This document shows, piece by piece, positions 5,588 to 13,901 of a stretch of DNA of 14,126 nucleotides. This DNA is from Pseudomonadota bacterium. Its GTDB lineage: Bacteria > Pseudomonadota > Alphaproteobacteria > Rs-D84. Numbering within the stretch: the stretch's first letter is position 1; every line of letters starts with the position of its first letter. The notes below the pieces were generated by a model. The model was given only the letters and a program-made list of their open reading frames with translations, was not told the origin of the DNA and ran no database searches. Made by a program: the position numbers and the translations under genes. The stretch is taken from the NCBI GenBank assembly GCA_030531915.1, contig JAUNMD010000015.1, positions 1 through 14,126 of the forward strand, given 5' to 3'.

Positions 5588-6220
5588 ATGGCTACAATGA
5601 ACAAGAGTAAGAAGAACAACGTCAAGAATGCAAGGGTAAGCTCTGTCAACAGAGGCCGGACTTTCTCGGGCAAGGATGCCGAATTTGCCATCCTTAAGGT
5701 CGCTTATCTGCTCTCGGCCATCGACGGTGAAGTGGCCGAGTCGGAGAAGGCAACGTTCGACAGGCTTGCTGCGCGATGCCGCGACGTCGACGTTGACGAG
5801 GCGAAGGACGTCATCCGCTCCGCACACGTATCGGTCGAAAAGCTGCTTAAGGCATACAAAGGCAAGAAGGCATCGCCCCTGGCCGTGTTCATGTGCGAGG
5901 TCAAGAAGGTGTGCGATTGGTCGGCGTTTGTCAGGAATTCGGCGCTTGTACGTAAGGCCTTTGTGATGTGGATGGCGATGGTCATGGCGGATGGCGTCCT
6001 TGCCGACGTCGAGCAGCGGGCCATTCGCGAACTGCAGACGTTCGTCAATTCGTTCTCCCTTATTGACGACGCATTCCTTCTCGCTACGAAGGGCGAGCTG
6101 CTTCGGCTGGCGAAATACGACAGAGCGTTGAAGCTGGCGAAGGATCTTCAGACGGACAGGCGGCTGCACGACCAGATCGAAAAATCGCAGATTCGCCTCG
6201 CCGCGATGGTTCAGGGGTAA
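5588..6220 (+). CDS. TerB-like domain protein
   Basis: A 210-residue protein with AAGGAGG (5574-5580) seven bases before ATG. After a basic N-terminus (about 1-25) come two copies of the TerB/DjlA-type helical signature: AIDGEVAESE (44-53) and MADGVLADVE (133-142), each an acidic DG turn between helices. TerB-like domains occur in tellurite-resistance and phage-resistance gene sets. They are thought to bind metal and act at the inner membrane face as scaffolds. It sits directly upstream of the first dynamin-like GTPase, so it may be a scaffold for the GTPases (inference). Confidence 0.8.
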   Translation: MATMNKSKKNNVKNARVSSVNRGRTFSGKDAEFAILKVAYLLSAIDGEVAESEKATFDRLAARCRDVDVDEAKDVIRSAHVSVEKLLKAYKGKKASPLAVFMCEVKKVCDWSAFVRNSALVRKAFVMWMAMVMADGVLADVEQRAIRELQTFVNSFSLIDDAFLLATKGELLRLAKYDRALKLAKDLQTDRRLHDQIEKSQIRLAAMVQG

Positions 6221-6270
6221 ATTCTGAGGTTACTCACGCCTGGATCGAGGGCGAAATAAGGCGAAGCAAA

Positions 6271-8895
6271 ATGGCAAAGCAGAAGCAGATGGGGATGAGT
6301 GGCATTCTGGCGGCGAACACCGGGTTGCTGTCGGTGTTTGGCGGCAGGAAGACAAAGGAGAAGGTGCAGGACGATTCCGGCATCTCGCTCAAGTCCGAAA
6401 ACGATGTTCTTTCCCTGATTGACAGCATCGTTGGCGATATTCGTAATAACAAGGCACTTGCAGCGTTTTTCAATAAATCCCTGAATGATCTTGAAAGCTT
6501 GCGCGAGATGGTCGGCAACCACGACACTCGCATTGCGATCATCGGCATTACATCAAGCGGCAAGTCCACTTTGATGAATGCTGTTCTGGGTGCCCCGATG
6601 TTGCCGACGCGAGTCGGGCCGAGTTCCAGCAAGCAGGTGCTGTGCGGGTGGGACAAGGTTGCGGAAGGGGAGATCGTCTTTAGCGCGGACGCCGAGAAGG
6701 AAACTCGAAGGATTCGCGGGAGTGCCGACAAGATCCGGTCGGTGCTTGAGATGTACGGGGACGAGAAGTTCAATCCGCACAATCGCGAACAAGTTGACGA
6801 AATCCGCGTTCATGCTCCCGGATTCCGCTTCAACCGCGATCTCGTGATCATTGACACGCCCGGTCTTGACGCATACGGACTCGACCAACACAAGGAAGTC
6901 ACGATGAAGCTGGTGCTTCCGACGGTCGACATGGTGATGTTCCTTACGAACGTCAAGTGCGATTCGGATGCCAAGAATCTTGAATTCATCGATAATGTCA
7001 CGTCCGACGAAAAGCCGCTTGTCGTTGTCCAGAACAAGATCGACTCGATTGAGCCGAAGATTTCCAAGAAGGGCATCGAGAAGACGGTTGACGAAATCCG
7101 TATTGAGCATAAGATCCGTCTGAAGAAACTTCTCGCGAACGCCAAAAAGGCGTCCGTTCGCAATGCGCCGGTCGTTCAGGTTTCCGCGAAGGCCCCGAAA
7201 TGGGAAGATACGAATCTCGCGGAACTTGGGCGTGTCCTCGACGAGCAGATCAGGATCAATTCCGGTGCGCGTGTTGGACGGCGCGTGAGGCAGCTCGCCC
7301 GCATCATCGAGGAAATGAGCGAAGCCCTGCAAGGCAAGCTTTCGGAGAATGCGAAAGACGCCAAGGCGCGGACGGTGGCCAAAAGGTCGGTTGCAATCTG
7401 GCAGTCGAGTCTTGAGGAATTGACAAGCAGCCGCGATGAGGTTGATGAAGGGATTAAACGCCGGATTTCGTCAATCAATTCGGCACGTGAGACACTTCTG
7501 AAGACCATTGACCAGGAGTATCTTGTCACCTCGTCAAGGTGGCTGTTCAGTGGAACGAGCGGGGATTCCAAGTACAAGAGACCGGAGTCGCTTGCCGACA
7601 GCGTGGTTGATCTCAAGGCGAAATTCGAGAAGCTCATCAAGGACTTCAACTCCTATTTCAGTGCTTCCATTACGCAGATTCAGGATCAGACTGCCAAATG
7701 CTGCCAGGCAGTCGGTGTTGATGAAAGCAAGACTATTCGGAGGTCGGTCTTTAGAAGTGCCGTTGTGTCAATTGCGGCATCCCAGAAGACGGTTAGGCAT
7801 CGTGAGGAGTATAAAGTCAAGAAGAAAGGACTTGGCGGTTGGCTTGCCCGCGGATGGGGATGGCTGACTAACGATGACGATTGCGGTTATGAAACGCATT
7901 ACCGAACGGTGACGTCGACCGAATACGACATTGAGGAACTTGTCGCCAACATTAAGAAAGCCTACGCGAATTTCGTAAGGGCCATTGAAGGGCAGATCGA
8001 CACGTTCGACAAGAACACCGGCTTCGCGATTGAGGTTCTTGAAGAAGAGGTCGCCGCCAAAAAGAAGTCCCTTGAGGATCAGCAAAGGCAGGCAATCCCC
8101 GCAGCCGAAGCCCAAAAGCTGCTTCAGAGGATGACCGAGTTCAGGGACTTGGCCTACGAACAGGCCTTGGTCAGCGTTGAGAACGCTGCGGACGGATCCG
8201 GCGTTGCGGTTCCGGCGCGTCAGCGGTTTTCGGAAGTCGAGATCCCCAAATACATAAAGCTTGTGGCTGACTATGCGCATCAGCTCTCGTTCGAGCAGTC
8301 CTATGCGTTCTTTAACGCGGTTGTGACAAGCGCAAACATGCCATCGGTTGTGGTCTGCGGCTGGGATCCCGAAAAACTTGAACGGTTTGTCTCTTACTAC
8401 GTGAAGGACAAGGTCCAGGTCGTTAACTTCAACGACCCCGATACAAAGTTCCCGTCCGCGACAGCGCTTGTGTTCCTGCTCGTCAATGCTGAACAGGCTG
8501 GTAGCTATCGGGGGAAGATCTTTGGCAGCGGCGAGCCGACGAAATACATCAACTCCGTCATCAAGTCTGGAAAGCTTGTCTGGGTTATGGATTCCGTGAG
8601 GGAGCATGTGTCAATCGACATCGCAGACTCCTTTGTGGATGCGGCGACGGAAATGTTCATGATCATGGCCGATGCCCTTAAGGGACGTGAGGCGTTTGAG
8701 GTCATGGTCTGCGACCGCGAGCTTTATTGGTCGGCAATTCTGCATGAAATGCACTTCAACAAGGCGATTCGTGCGTCGGAAGTGGAACTTCAGCGCTGTG
8801 TCGCAGAAATTTCGGATGTATTCAAACTCTCTGGTGAGCGGCGTCACATGACAGGCCGATATCTGTCTCAGTTAAAGGTAAGAAAGGGCCAATAA
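6271..8895 (+). CDS. Large dynamin-like GTPase (874 aa)
   Basis: A dynamin-superfamily GTPase. The G domain has G1 GITSSGKS (92-99), G3 DTPG (195-198) and a canonical G4 NKID (255-258). Long helical regions follow (about 330-500, 560-640), as in the stalk/bundle of bacterial dynamin-like proteins. A Trp/Gly-rich insert (GLGGWLARGWGWL, about 517-530) flanked by basic residues is a candidate membrane-contact loop. The last 200 residues look like a separate alpha/beta domain: hydrophobic strands PSVVVCGW, ALVFLLVN and KLVWVMDS alternate with helices, as in a GTPase fold without a P-loop. It would be expected to bind and remodel membranes. Its TAA overlaps the next ATG (TAATG). It is the only one of the three GTPases with a full NKxD motif. 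Confidence 0.9.
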   Translation: MAKQKQMGMSGILAANTGLLSVFGGRKTKEKVQDDSGISLKSENDVLSLIDSIVGDIRNNKALAAFFNKSLNDLESLREMVGNHDTRIAIIGITSSGKSTLMNAVLGAPMLPTRVGPSSSKQVLCGWDKVAEGEIVFSADAEKETRRIRGSADKIRSVLEMYGDEKFNPHNREQVDEIRVHAPGFRFNRDLVIIDTPGLDAYGLDQHKEVTMKLVLPTVDMVMFLTNVKCDSDAKNLEFIDNVTSDEKPLVVVQNKIDSIEPKISKKGIEKTVDEIRIEHKIRLKKLLANAKKASVRNAPVVQVSAKAPKWEDTNLAELGRVLDEQIRINSGARVGRRVRQLARIIEEMSEALQGKLSENAKDAKARTVAKRSVAIWQSSLEELTSSRDEVDEGIKRRISSINSARETLLKTIDQEYLVTSSRWLFSGTSGDSKYKRPESLADSVVDLKAKFEKLIKDFNSYFSASITQIQDQTAKCCQAVGVDESKTIRRSVFRSAVVSIAASQKTVRHREEYKVKKKGLGGWLARGWGWLTNDDDCGYETHYRTVTSTEYDIEELVANIKKAYANFVRAIEGQIDTFDKNTGFAIEVLEEEVAAKKKSLEDQQRQAIPAAEAQKLLQRMTEFRDLAYEQALVSVENAADGSGVAVPARQRFSEVEIPKYIKLVADYAHQLSFEQSYAFFNAVVTSANMPSVVVCGWDPEKLERFVSYYVKDKVQVVNFNDPDTKFPSATALVFLLVNAEQAGSYRGKIFGSGEPTKYINSVIKSGKLVWVMDSVREHVSIDIADSFVDAATEMFMIMADALKGREAFEVMVCDRELYWSAILHEMHFNKAIRASEVELQRCVAEISDVFKLSGERRHMTGRYLSQLKVRKGQ

Positions 8896-9326
8896 TGAGC
8901 ATGGAACAGGTGAAGATGTCTATTGACGAGCAGACGAAGCAGACGCTTCGGCAGCTACAGGAGACGTTCGCGGAACTTCTGTCCCCTCTGAGCAAGCTGG
9001 AGAACGGCGTACCTTCAAGCGGCGCTGGCGACGATGATCTCCGCAGGGAACTTCAAAAGCTCGGCAACGCCGTGAACGACAGCAGTGACGATTTGCTGCG
9101 TCGGGTCAAGTCGATTGAGGACGCGCAGCAGTCGATTTATTCCCGCGTAGCCAGCATCGCGGACGGGCAGACCGCAATCGCGGCAAAGCTCGATGCGCTC
9201 TTGGCTGCGTTAAGTGTCGCGCCGAAGGCGGCTCCGATCGAGAAGACGGATGCCAAGCCCAAGGCGAAGGTTTCGAAGGCCAAGGCGGCAGGAAACAAGC
9301 GCGGAGCCAAGAAGTGGAGGAAGTAA
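8895..9326 (+). CDS. Coiled-coil protein with lysine-rich tail
   Basis: A 143-residue protein whose ATG shares its A with the stop of the large GTPase gene (TAATG). Residues 10-105 are helical with heptad-like hydrophobic spacing (TLRQLQETFAELLSPLSKL, SIYSRVASIADGQTAI). The last 30 or so residues are Lys/Ala-rich (KPKAKVSKAKAAGNKRGAKK). This is the same plan as the protein at 3450-3821: coiled coil plus basic tail. The position between two dynamin-like GTPases suggests a partner that bridges them or binds anionic membrane. Family not recognised. Confidence 0.8.
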   Translation: MSMEQVKMSIDEQTKQTLRQLQETFAELLSPLSKLENGVPSSGAGDDDLRRELQKLGNAVNDSSDDLLRRVKSIEDAQQSIYSRVASIADGQTAIAAKLDALLAALSVAPKAAPIEKTDAKPKAKVSKAKAAGNKRGAKKWRK

Positions 9327-9327
9327 G

Positions 9328-11163
9328 ATGGATCTGGTCTCGTTCTACAAGGACAGAGAGATTGCGGCTACGCTCGGACGCTATCTTGATGCGAAAGATG
9401 TCAATTTCCGATTCTCGAAAAGCGTCGAGGACCTGAGTTCTTCCGAATGCCTCATACCCGTTTTGGGCACTCAGGGCGCGGGGAAGAGTACCTTTCTCAA
9501 TGCCGTTTTGTTTGGCGACATCATCCTCCCCGTTGATGCGGACGAGACAACGTGCATCCCGACCGTGGTTCGCTACGGCGAAAAGGCGAAACCGGAGGCG
9601 TTTGTCGTCATGTCGTCGGGGGAACGCCGCACGGTCGCCTGTTCGCAAGAGGGACTGAGGGATTACGTTCATCAGGAATGCAATCCGGGGAATCAGAAGG
9701 GCGTTTCCCACATCGAGATTGCCTTGAAGCACGACATGCTCAAGGGAGGCATCGTCTTTGTCGATCTTCCTGGCGTCGGAAGCATTACGGCTGCGAACCA
9801 GAAGACGACGACCGAATACCTCAAGAAGTGTTCTTCGGCAATCTTTATGCTCCGTACCGTGCCGCCGATCACGCAAAGCGAATCCGTGTTCATTCAGGGG
9901 GCGCTGCCGTTGATGGGCAAGGTGTTCTGGGTGCAGAACCAGTGGACGGATGAGTCGAAGGAAGAGGTCACGGAGGGCAAGGAACACAACTACAGGGTGC
10001 TGGGCAAGATCGCAGATGTCCTCAAAATGCCGAAATCCGCGATTTCCGAACCCGATGTTGTCTGCGTTTACAGGGCGTTTGTGGGCCAGAGCCAGGGCGA
10101 CGCGCAGATGGTGGAGAAGTCCGGCATCAACGCCTTCCGCGACAAGGTCCTGGTATTTGCCAAAGACTGGCGCAAGAACGTCCTCGACGGCAAGAAGGCG
10201 CAGGCGATTGAATTGCTGACTGCGGCGGTGAAAATCGCGAAGGAAAGGTCGGAGCAACTCCTTGGCGATGCGGAGAACGAGCGGGCCAAGATAGCCGAAG
10301 AGAAGAAGAAGGTCGAAGAAATCCTCGATGCGAACACGAAGGTGGTCCGGGGGGCTCGTGACTACCTCTCCGGCCGCGAGGGCGACCTGCGCAATCTCAT
10401 CGCCACGGAGTGCCAGAAGTGCGTTGAGAACCTCCGCAACGGAATCCGCGAGACAATTGACCAGGGCGTTGTTGGCGGCGAGCAGTTGAATCGCGCCTTT
10501 GCCGACCACGTCAATCGCGGAAGCCAAGACGTGTTTAACGTGATTCAACCCGCATTTCTCGATGTGGCAAACGAGCTAACCCGCATGCTGGGCAACCTAA
10601 AGGATTGCACTTCGGCGGTTTCCGGCGCGATTAAGGTCGGGACTCCAAAGGGTGGGTTCTCCGAAAAGACGAAGGTGCACGAGACCTACAAGCTTTTTGG
10701 CGGTATAGCTGGAGGTGTCACAGGCTTTTTTGCGGGCGTAAAGGTTGGCGCTGCGGTCGGCACAATGATCGGCGGGCCAGTCGGAACTGTGATTGGCACA
10801 GTGGCTGGTGCGGTCACAACTATGCTTGCAGGCGTGTTTGGCTCTTTCTGCGGCTCTCAGGCACGTGAGATTCAGGCCGAGAACCAGAAGAACACGGCAA
10901 GGAACGAGCTCTTTACGGCGGCTGCAAAATATGCCGACAAGTTGAAGGCCACTTATAACGATGCCTATGCAAAGTTCGCCGACAACCTGCAGTCGATGAT
11001 TCGCGAATGGCTCAAGGATCAGAAGGATGCGACCGACGATAAGTTCCGCAAGGCCGTCGCGGCTATCGAACAGCCGGCGGGTGAAAAGCAAAAGCAGTCC
11101 AAGGTTGCGCTTAAGGACGCTGAAAAGTTCGAGAAGATCGCCAATGAACTGAAGGGGGCGTGA
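9328..11163 (+). CDS. Dynamin-like GTPase with glycine-zipper membrane segment (611 aa)
   Basis: A dynamin-superfamily GTPase starting at ATG 9328, which has GGAGG (9316-9320) seven bases upstream; the longer open frame runs into the previous gene and is rejected. G1 is GTQGAGKS (47-54), G2 threonines lie at 74-75 (DETTCIPT) and G3 is DLPG (146-149). G4 is degenerate: VQNQWTDES (202-210) has no Lys and the Asp is shifted by one. A coiled coil follows (about 300-340, EERAKIAEEKKKVEE-like). A Gly-rich hydrophobic segment of about 50 residues (about 457-508) is likely a membrane hairpin; helices complete the C-terminus. The architecture is that of membrane-anchored bacterial dynamin-like proteins. 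Its TGA overlaps the next ATG. Confidence 0.9.
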   Translation: MDLVSFYKDREIAATLGRYLDAKDVNFRFSKSVEDLSSSECLIPVLGTQGAGKSTFLNAVLFGDIILPVDADETTCIPTVVRYGEKAKPEAFVVMSSGERRTVACSQEGLRDYVHQECNPGNQKGVSHIEIALKHDMLKGGIVFVDLPGVGSITAANQKTTTEYLKKCSSAIFMLRTVPPITQSESVFIQGALPLMGKVFWVQNQWTDESKEEVTEGKEHNYRVLGKIADVLKMPKSAISEPDVVCVYRAFVGQSQGDAQMVEKSGINAFRDKVLVFAKDWRKNVLDGKKAQAIELLTAAVKIAKERSEQLLGDAENERAKIAEEKKKVEEILDANTKVVRGARDYLSGREGDLRNLIATECQKCVENLRNGIRETIDQGVVGGEQLNRAFADHVNRGSQDVFNVIQPAFLDVANELTRMLGNLKDCTSAVSGAIKVGTPKGGFSEKTKVHETYKLFGGIAGGVTGFFAGVKVGAAVGTMIGGPVGTVIGTVAGAVTTMLAGVFGSFCGSQAREIQAENQKNTARNELFTAAAKYADKLKATYNDAYAKFADNLQSMIREWLKDQKDATDDKFRKAVAAIEQPAGEKQKQSKVALKDAEKFEKIANELKGA

Positions 11164-12983
11164 TGAATAACAATCAGTTGTCCGATCTCCTTGACGAGAA
11201 CTGGGAGATCCTTGAGAAGTCGAAGGACGGGAAGCTCGTCCCTGCGATGCGGCTTCTCGCAAATCATATCGAAAATCCGCGCAGCTTTGTTACGTTCGCC
11301 GGTGAGACGTCAAGCGGTAAGTCTACGCTCATCAACTCGTTCCTTGGCGAGAAGCTCCTTCCCGCTGGAGCCAAGCCGACGACAGGGACGGTGACGTGGC
11401 TTGAATACGGCATCGCCAAAGAGCGGCGTCTGCTGGCGGTGAACCGGGATGCGACGATTGAAGAGCTTACCCGTGAGCAGTTCAATGCTCTCTCGGAACG
11501 CCCCGACAAGGGCCTCTTGCGCCTTAAGGCCGAGATCCCGGAAGCCCGCAGCGGGTTTGCCGGTCTGAACGTCTTTGACACCCCCGGATTCAACGCCATC
11601 ATTGCCGAACATGCCGAAGTGCTCAAGGAATTTCTCCCCGAAAGCGATATGATCGTTTTCCCGGTTTCCTACAAGGTTGGCTTCGGGGCCAGCGACCGGC
11701 TGCTGATGGATCTTGTGAGCGATGTGCGTAAGCAGTTCGGGGCATTGCCGGTTCTTCTTGTCGTCAACAGGGCACCGGAGAGTGCCACGGAAGACGACAA
11801 GCGCATCCGGGAGATCCGTCTCAATGCGGAAGACATACTTCACGACAAGGTTCAGCTTCAGATCGTCAAGTCGGCAATGCCGACGCCGGATGGCGAGAGT
11901 GTCCTTCCGAAGACGGACGAGCTGTGGCAGACCGTCGCAAATGTCGCCTTCTCGAAGGAACGTGCTCAGGCGCTCAACGAGCGTTTCCGGATCATGATCA
12001 AGTCCATCCTGCAGCAGCGGATAGACGAGATTGACGGTGAGCTTGCAGTTGCCGATCTTGGGCGGGAGGCGACGGAGGAACTGCTTGAGCAAAAGCGCTC
12101 CTTTGAGGAGAACGAGAAGAAGTGCTATGTGATTGTCGACAAATACATGGATCGCATCAGCCGCGAACTGCCGAAGCACTTCTCTCGTGCCGCTGAAAGG
12201 CTGATCGACAAGGCGGAGTCGGAAATCGACTCGGCCAACAAGTGGGTCGATGCCAAACAGTGCGCCGCGTACATCTACGGTCATGTGCTTCCCTTCGGTA
12301 CGTCCGGTGTCGCGAGGGACATCGAGTCCTATATCAAGGAAGTGTTCGACCAGATGGACGAGGAGCTGTCCGAGATGGCCGACCGGGCGATCAAGCGCCT
12401 CAACGACCGCGCACAAACGGTTGAGAATCCGCAATTGAGGAAGTTGCTGACAAATCTCGGCATCCGGATCGGGCAGAGGGTGGCTGGCGAACTTGCGTCG
12501 TCTGCCGTGCGTTCTGTCAGCGGCGTTGGCGGTGTTGCCAGCGGCGTGGGGAATCTGGTCAAGATGGGGGTGAAGCACCTCGGACATCTTTTCGGCAAGA
12601 CGTTCAGCCGGGACGTCTATACGACCATCGGAAAGATGTTTACCAAGAAGGCGGTTCAGACGATGACGGTCTGCCTCCAGGCGGCCGTCGAGTTGGCATT
12701 CTTCGCCTGGGACGCCTGTCATTGGCAGGACGAGCTGAAGGGGAAGGTGCGCGAAACGGTCGACGGATGGAAGGACAAGGTTATCTCCGAAATTGACACG
12801 AGCATGGTGGCCGACTACCGCAAGTCGAACTATGCGAGTGTCGAGGAGTGCTACAAGGAACTCGTGGCTGTCATTGATACGTCGATTGACGAGTCGCGTC
12901 ACACCTACGATAACGATCAAATCAAATTGCTGAAAGCGGATTCCGAAAAGCTCGCTGCGGCAAAAAACAAGCTGGAGGGTTGA
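11163..12983 (+). CDS. Dynamin-like GTPase (606 aa)
   Basis: The third dynamin-superfamily GTPase. ATG 11163 overlaps the previous stop (TGATG). G1 is GETSSGKS (47-54), G2 threonines 73-74 (KPTTGTVTW), G3 DTPG (139-142). The expected G4 reads VVNRAPE (N202, no Lys or Asp), so base recognition may be altered. Helical stalk-like regions follow, with heptads around 290-330. A Gly/Ser/Ala/Val-rich amphipathic stretch (about 440-480) and a hydrophobic segment (about 500-525) are candidates for membrane contact. Two adjacent GTPases of similar length (611 and 606 aa) probably act as a hetero-oligomeric pair, as with paired bacterial dynamins (inference). The layout recalls the LeoA/LeoBC defence GTPases without clear one-to-one matching. 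Confidence 0.9.
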   Translation: MNNNQLSDLLDENWEILEKSKDGKLVPAMRLLANHIENPRSFVTFAGETSSGKSTLINSFLGEKLLPAGAKPTTGTVTWLEYGIAKERRLLAVNRDATIEELTREQFNALSERPDKGLLRLKAEIPEARSGFAGLNVFDTPGFNAIIAEHAEVLKEFLPESDMIVFPVSYKVGFGASDRLLMDLVSDVRKQFGALPVLLVVNRAPESATEDDKRIREIRLNAEDILHDKVQLQIVKSAMPTPDGESVLPKTDELWQTVANVAFSKERAQALNERFRIMIKSILQQRIDEIDGELAVADLGREATEELLEQKRSFEENEKKCYVIVDKYMDRISRELPKHFSRAAERLIDKAESEIDSANKWVDAKQCAAYIYGHVLPFGTSGVARDIESYIKEVFDQMDEELSEMADRAIKRLNDRAQTVENPQLRKLLTNLGIRIGQRVAGELASSAVRSVSGVGGVASGVGNLVKMGVKHLGHLFGKTFSRDVYTTIGKMFTKKAVQTMTVCLQAAVELAFFAWDACHWQDELKGKVRETVDGWKDKVISEIDTSMVADYRKSNYASVEECYKELVAVIDTSIDESRHTYDNDQIKLLKADSEKLAAAKNKLEG

Positions 12984-12984
12984 A

Positions 12985-13419
12985 ATGGGTAAGCATGATC
13001 TGCAGGTCTCTTCTTCGCATCGTTCGGTCATTGTGCCGGAAGTGATGTCGCCGTCAACGACAGGCAACGGCGGCGGCGCGGTCAGCGAGTCGACGTTCTC
13101 CCAGGCCGACAGGGGGGAAATGGCAAAGGCGGCTGTCAGCGGGATAATCGACATCTCAAAGACCATTGCGGGGATTTACGAAATCAGGGCCAAGTCGGAG
13201 GCCGAGGTCGCTGCGATCAAGGCAGACATTGAGCGCATCGCTGCCGATGCCAAGGCCTACGTTGACAAGCGGAAAGCAGATAGTGAGGAATGGCATTCGA
13301 GGTTTGACAAGGCGATGGCTTTCGTCAAAACCCAGCTCAACGACCATCCTGACTGGTCGGACGAACTGAAGGCCAAGGTCATCGATGTCATCTTGAAGGC
13401 TATGGACGGCGATAAATGA
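12985..13419 (+). CDS. Helical protein following the third GTPase
   Basis: A 144-residue protein starting one base after the GTPase stop, with GGAGGG (12974-12979) upstream. The first 45 residues are Ser/Gly/Thr-rich and probably disordered (SPSTTGNGGGAVSES). The rest is a long charged helix (IYEIRAKSEAEVAAIKADIE and on), consistent with a coiled coil. There is no membrane or enzymatic motif. It overlaps the next gene by four bases (ATGA). Likely an adaptor for the GTPases; function unknown. Confidence 0.8.
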   Translation: MGKHDLQVSSSHRSVIVPEVMSPSTTGNGGGAVSESTFSQADRGEMAKAAVSGIIDISKTIAGIYEIRAKSEAEVAAIKADIERIAADAKAYVDKRKADSEEWHSRFDKAMAFVKTQLNDHPDWSDELKAKVIDVILKAMDGDK

Positions 13420-13742
13420 CCGCTGGAAGTTCATTAAGCGGAATCATTGAATCTCTGACACAAGTTGCCCGGTTCTACAAGGACCGGGCTGAATATCAGG
13501 CGGAGTGTGAGATTCAGGCGGCATTGGAGGAGCATCGAAAATCACTCTATGCATCTGACAGTTCCAAGATGCGAACTGACACTGTCGAGCTTGCCAAATG
13601 CACGCTTAAGCTCCAGCTTCTGGAAGCGGAGATGAAGAAGCTGCCCGAATGTCTGGCTGTAAAATTCAGACCCGTCGTCGAGATGTTTACGGCTCGGATT
13701 ACTGACCTCCGAAAGGATAGGCGGGCTATTGCAAGTTGCTGA
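13416..13742 (+). CDS. Helical protein, last gene of the operon
   Basis: A 108-residue protein whose ATG overlaps the previous TGA, with no strong Shine-Dalgarno, so coupled translation is likely. It is nearly all helix (VARFYKDRAEYQAECEIQAALEEH, split by a KM-RTDT turn, then TLKLQLLEAEMKKL), and ends RRAIASC with a C-terminal cysteine. The FYKDR motif near the start also occurs at the start of the 611-aa GTPase (FYKDREI). Family not recognised. The operon terminator lies 28 bases after the stop. Confidence 0.78.
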   Translation: MTAGSSLSGIIESLTQVARFYKDRAEYQAECEIQAALEEHRKSLYASDSSKMRTDTVELAKCTLKLQLLEAEMKKLPECLAVKFRPVVEMFTARITDLRKDRRAIASC

Positions 13743-13769
13743 TGCCATAATACTGATGGGCAGAAACTG

Positions 13770-13808
13770 AACCGCCAGATGGTCAAAGATGATCAGCTGG
13801 CGGTTTTT
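13770..13808 (+). terminator. Operon terminator with embedded activator site
   Basis: The arms AACCGCCAG (13770-13778) and CTGGCGGTT (13797-13805) pair over nine bases. After one mismatch, TGGTCA (13780-13785) pairs with TGATCA (13790-13795) around an AAGA loop. T5 (13804-13808) follows, giving a classical intrinsic terminator for the operon. The upper stem is also the operator described in the next entry. Confidence 0.88.
13780..13795. promoter_or_regulatory. Upstream activator site 3 (TGGTCA-N4-TGATCA)
   Basis: The core is identical in both half-sites to site 2 (2254-2269), with only the four-base spacer differing (AAGA against GATG). Its centre is about 61.5 bp upstream of the second sigma-54 -24 GG, against 62.5 bp for site 2. 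A poor second copy (TGGGCA-N5-TGAACC, 13757-13773) lies 22-23 bp further upstream, where site 1 would be expected. This supports common control of both promoters by one activator. Confidence 0.75.
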
Positions 13809-13846
13809 GGCATATCTAAAAGTCGTGTTTTGGGGCCTTGCGGGAG

Positions 13847-13863
13847 TTGGCGCGGGATTTGCT
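13847..13863 (+). promoter_or_regulatory. Second sigma-54 (-24/-12) promoter
   Basis: TTGGCGCG-GGAT-TTGCT, with GG (13849-13850) and GC (13861-13862) ten bases apart. It differs from the consensus only by G for A in the -24 box (GGCGC for GGCAC). The predicted start is near 13874, within an 8-bp palindrome GTGATCAC (13873-13880). It drives a transcript rightward that may end early at the hairpin at 13953-13977 or continue beyond the window. Confidence 0.9.
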
Positions 13864-13901
13864 AATACATTTGTGATCACTCAAACAAGGAGGAAACACA
13901 A

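Noticed and set aside
9106..10548. 480-codon minus-strand open frame
   Set aside because: It lies opposite the 611-aa GTPase, whose G1 and G3 motifs are unmistakable.
13878..13886. CACTCAAAC shared with 2276-2284 near the first promoter
   Set aside because: The positions relative to the two promoters differ, so a nine-base match is probably chance.
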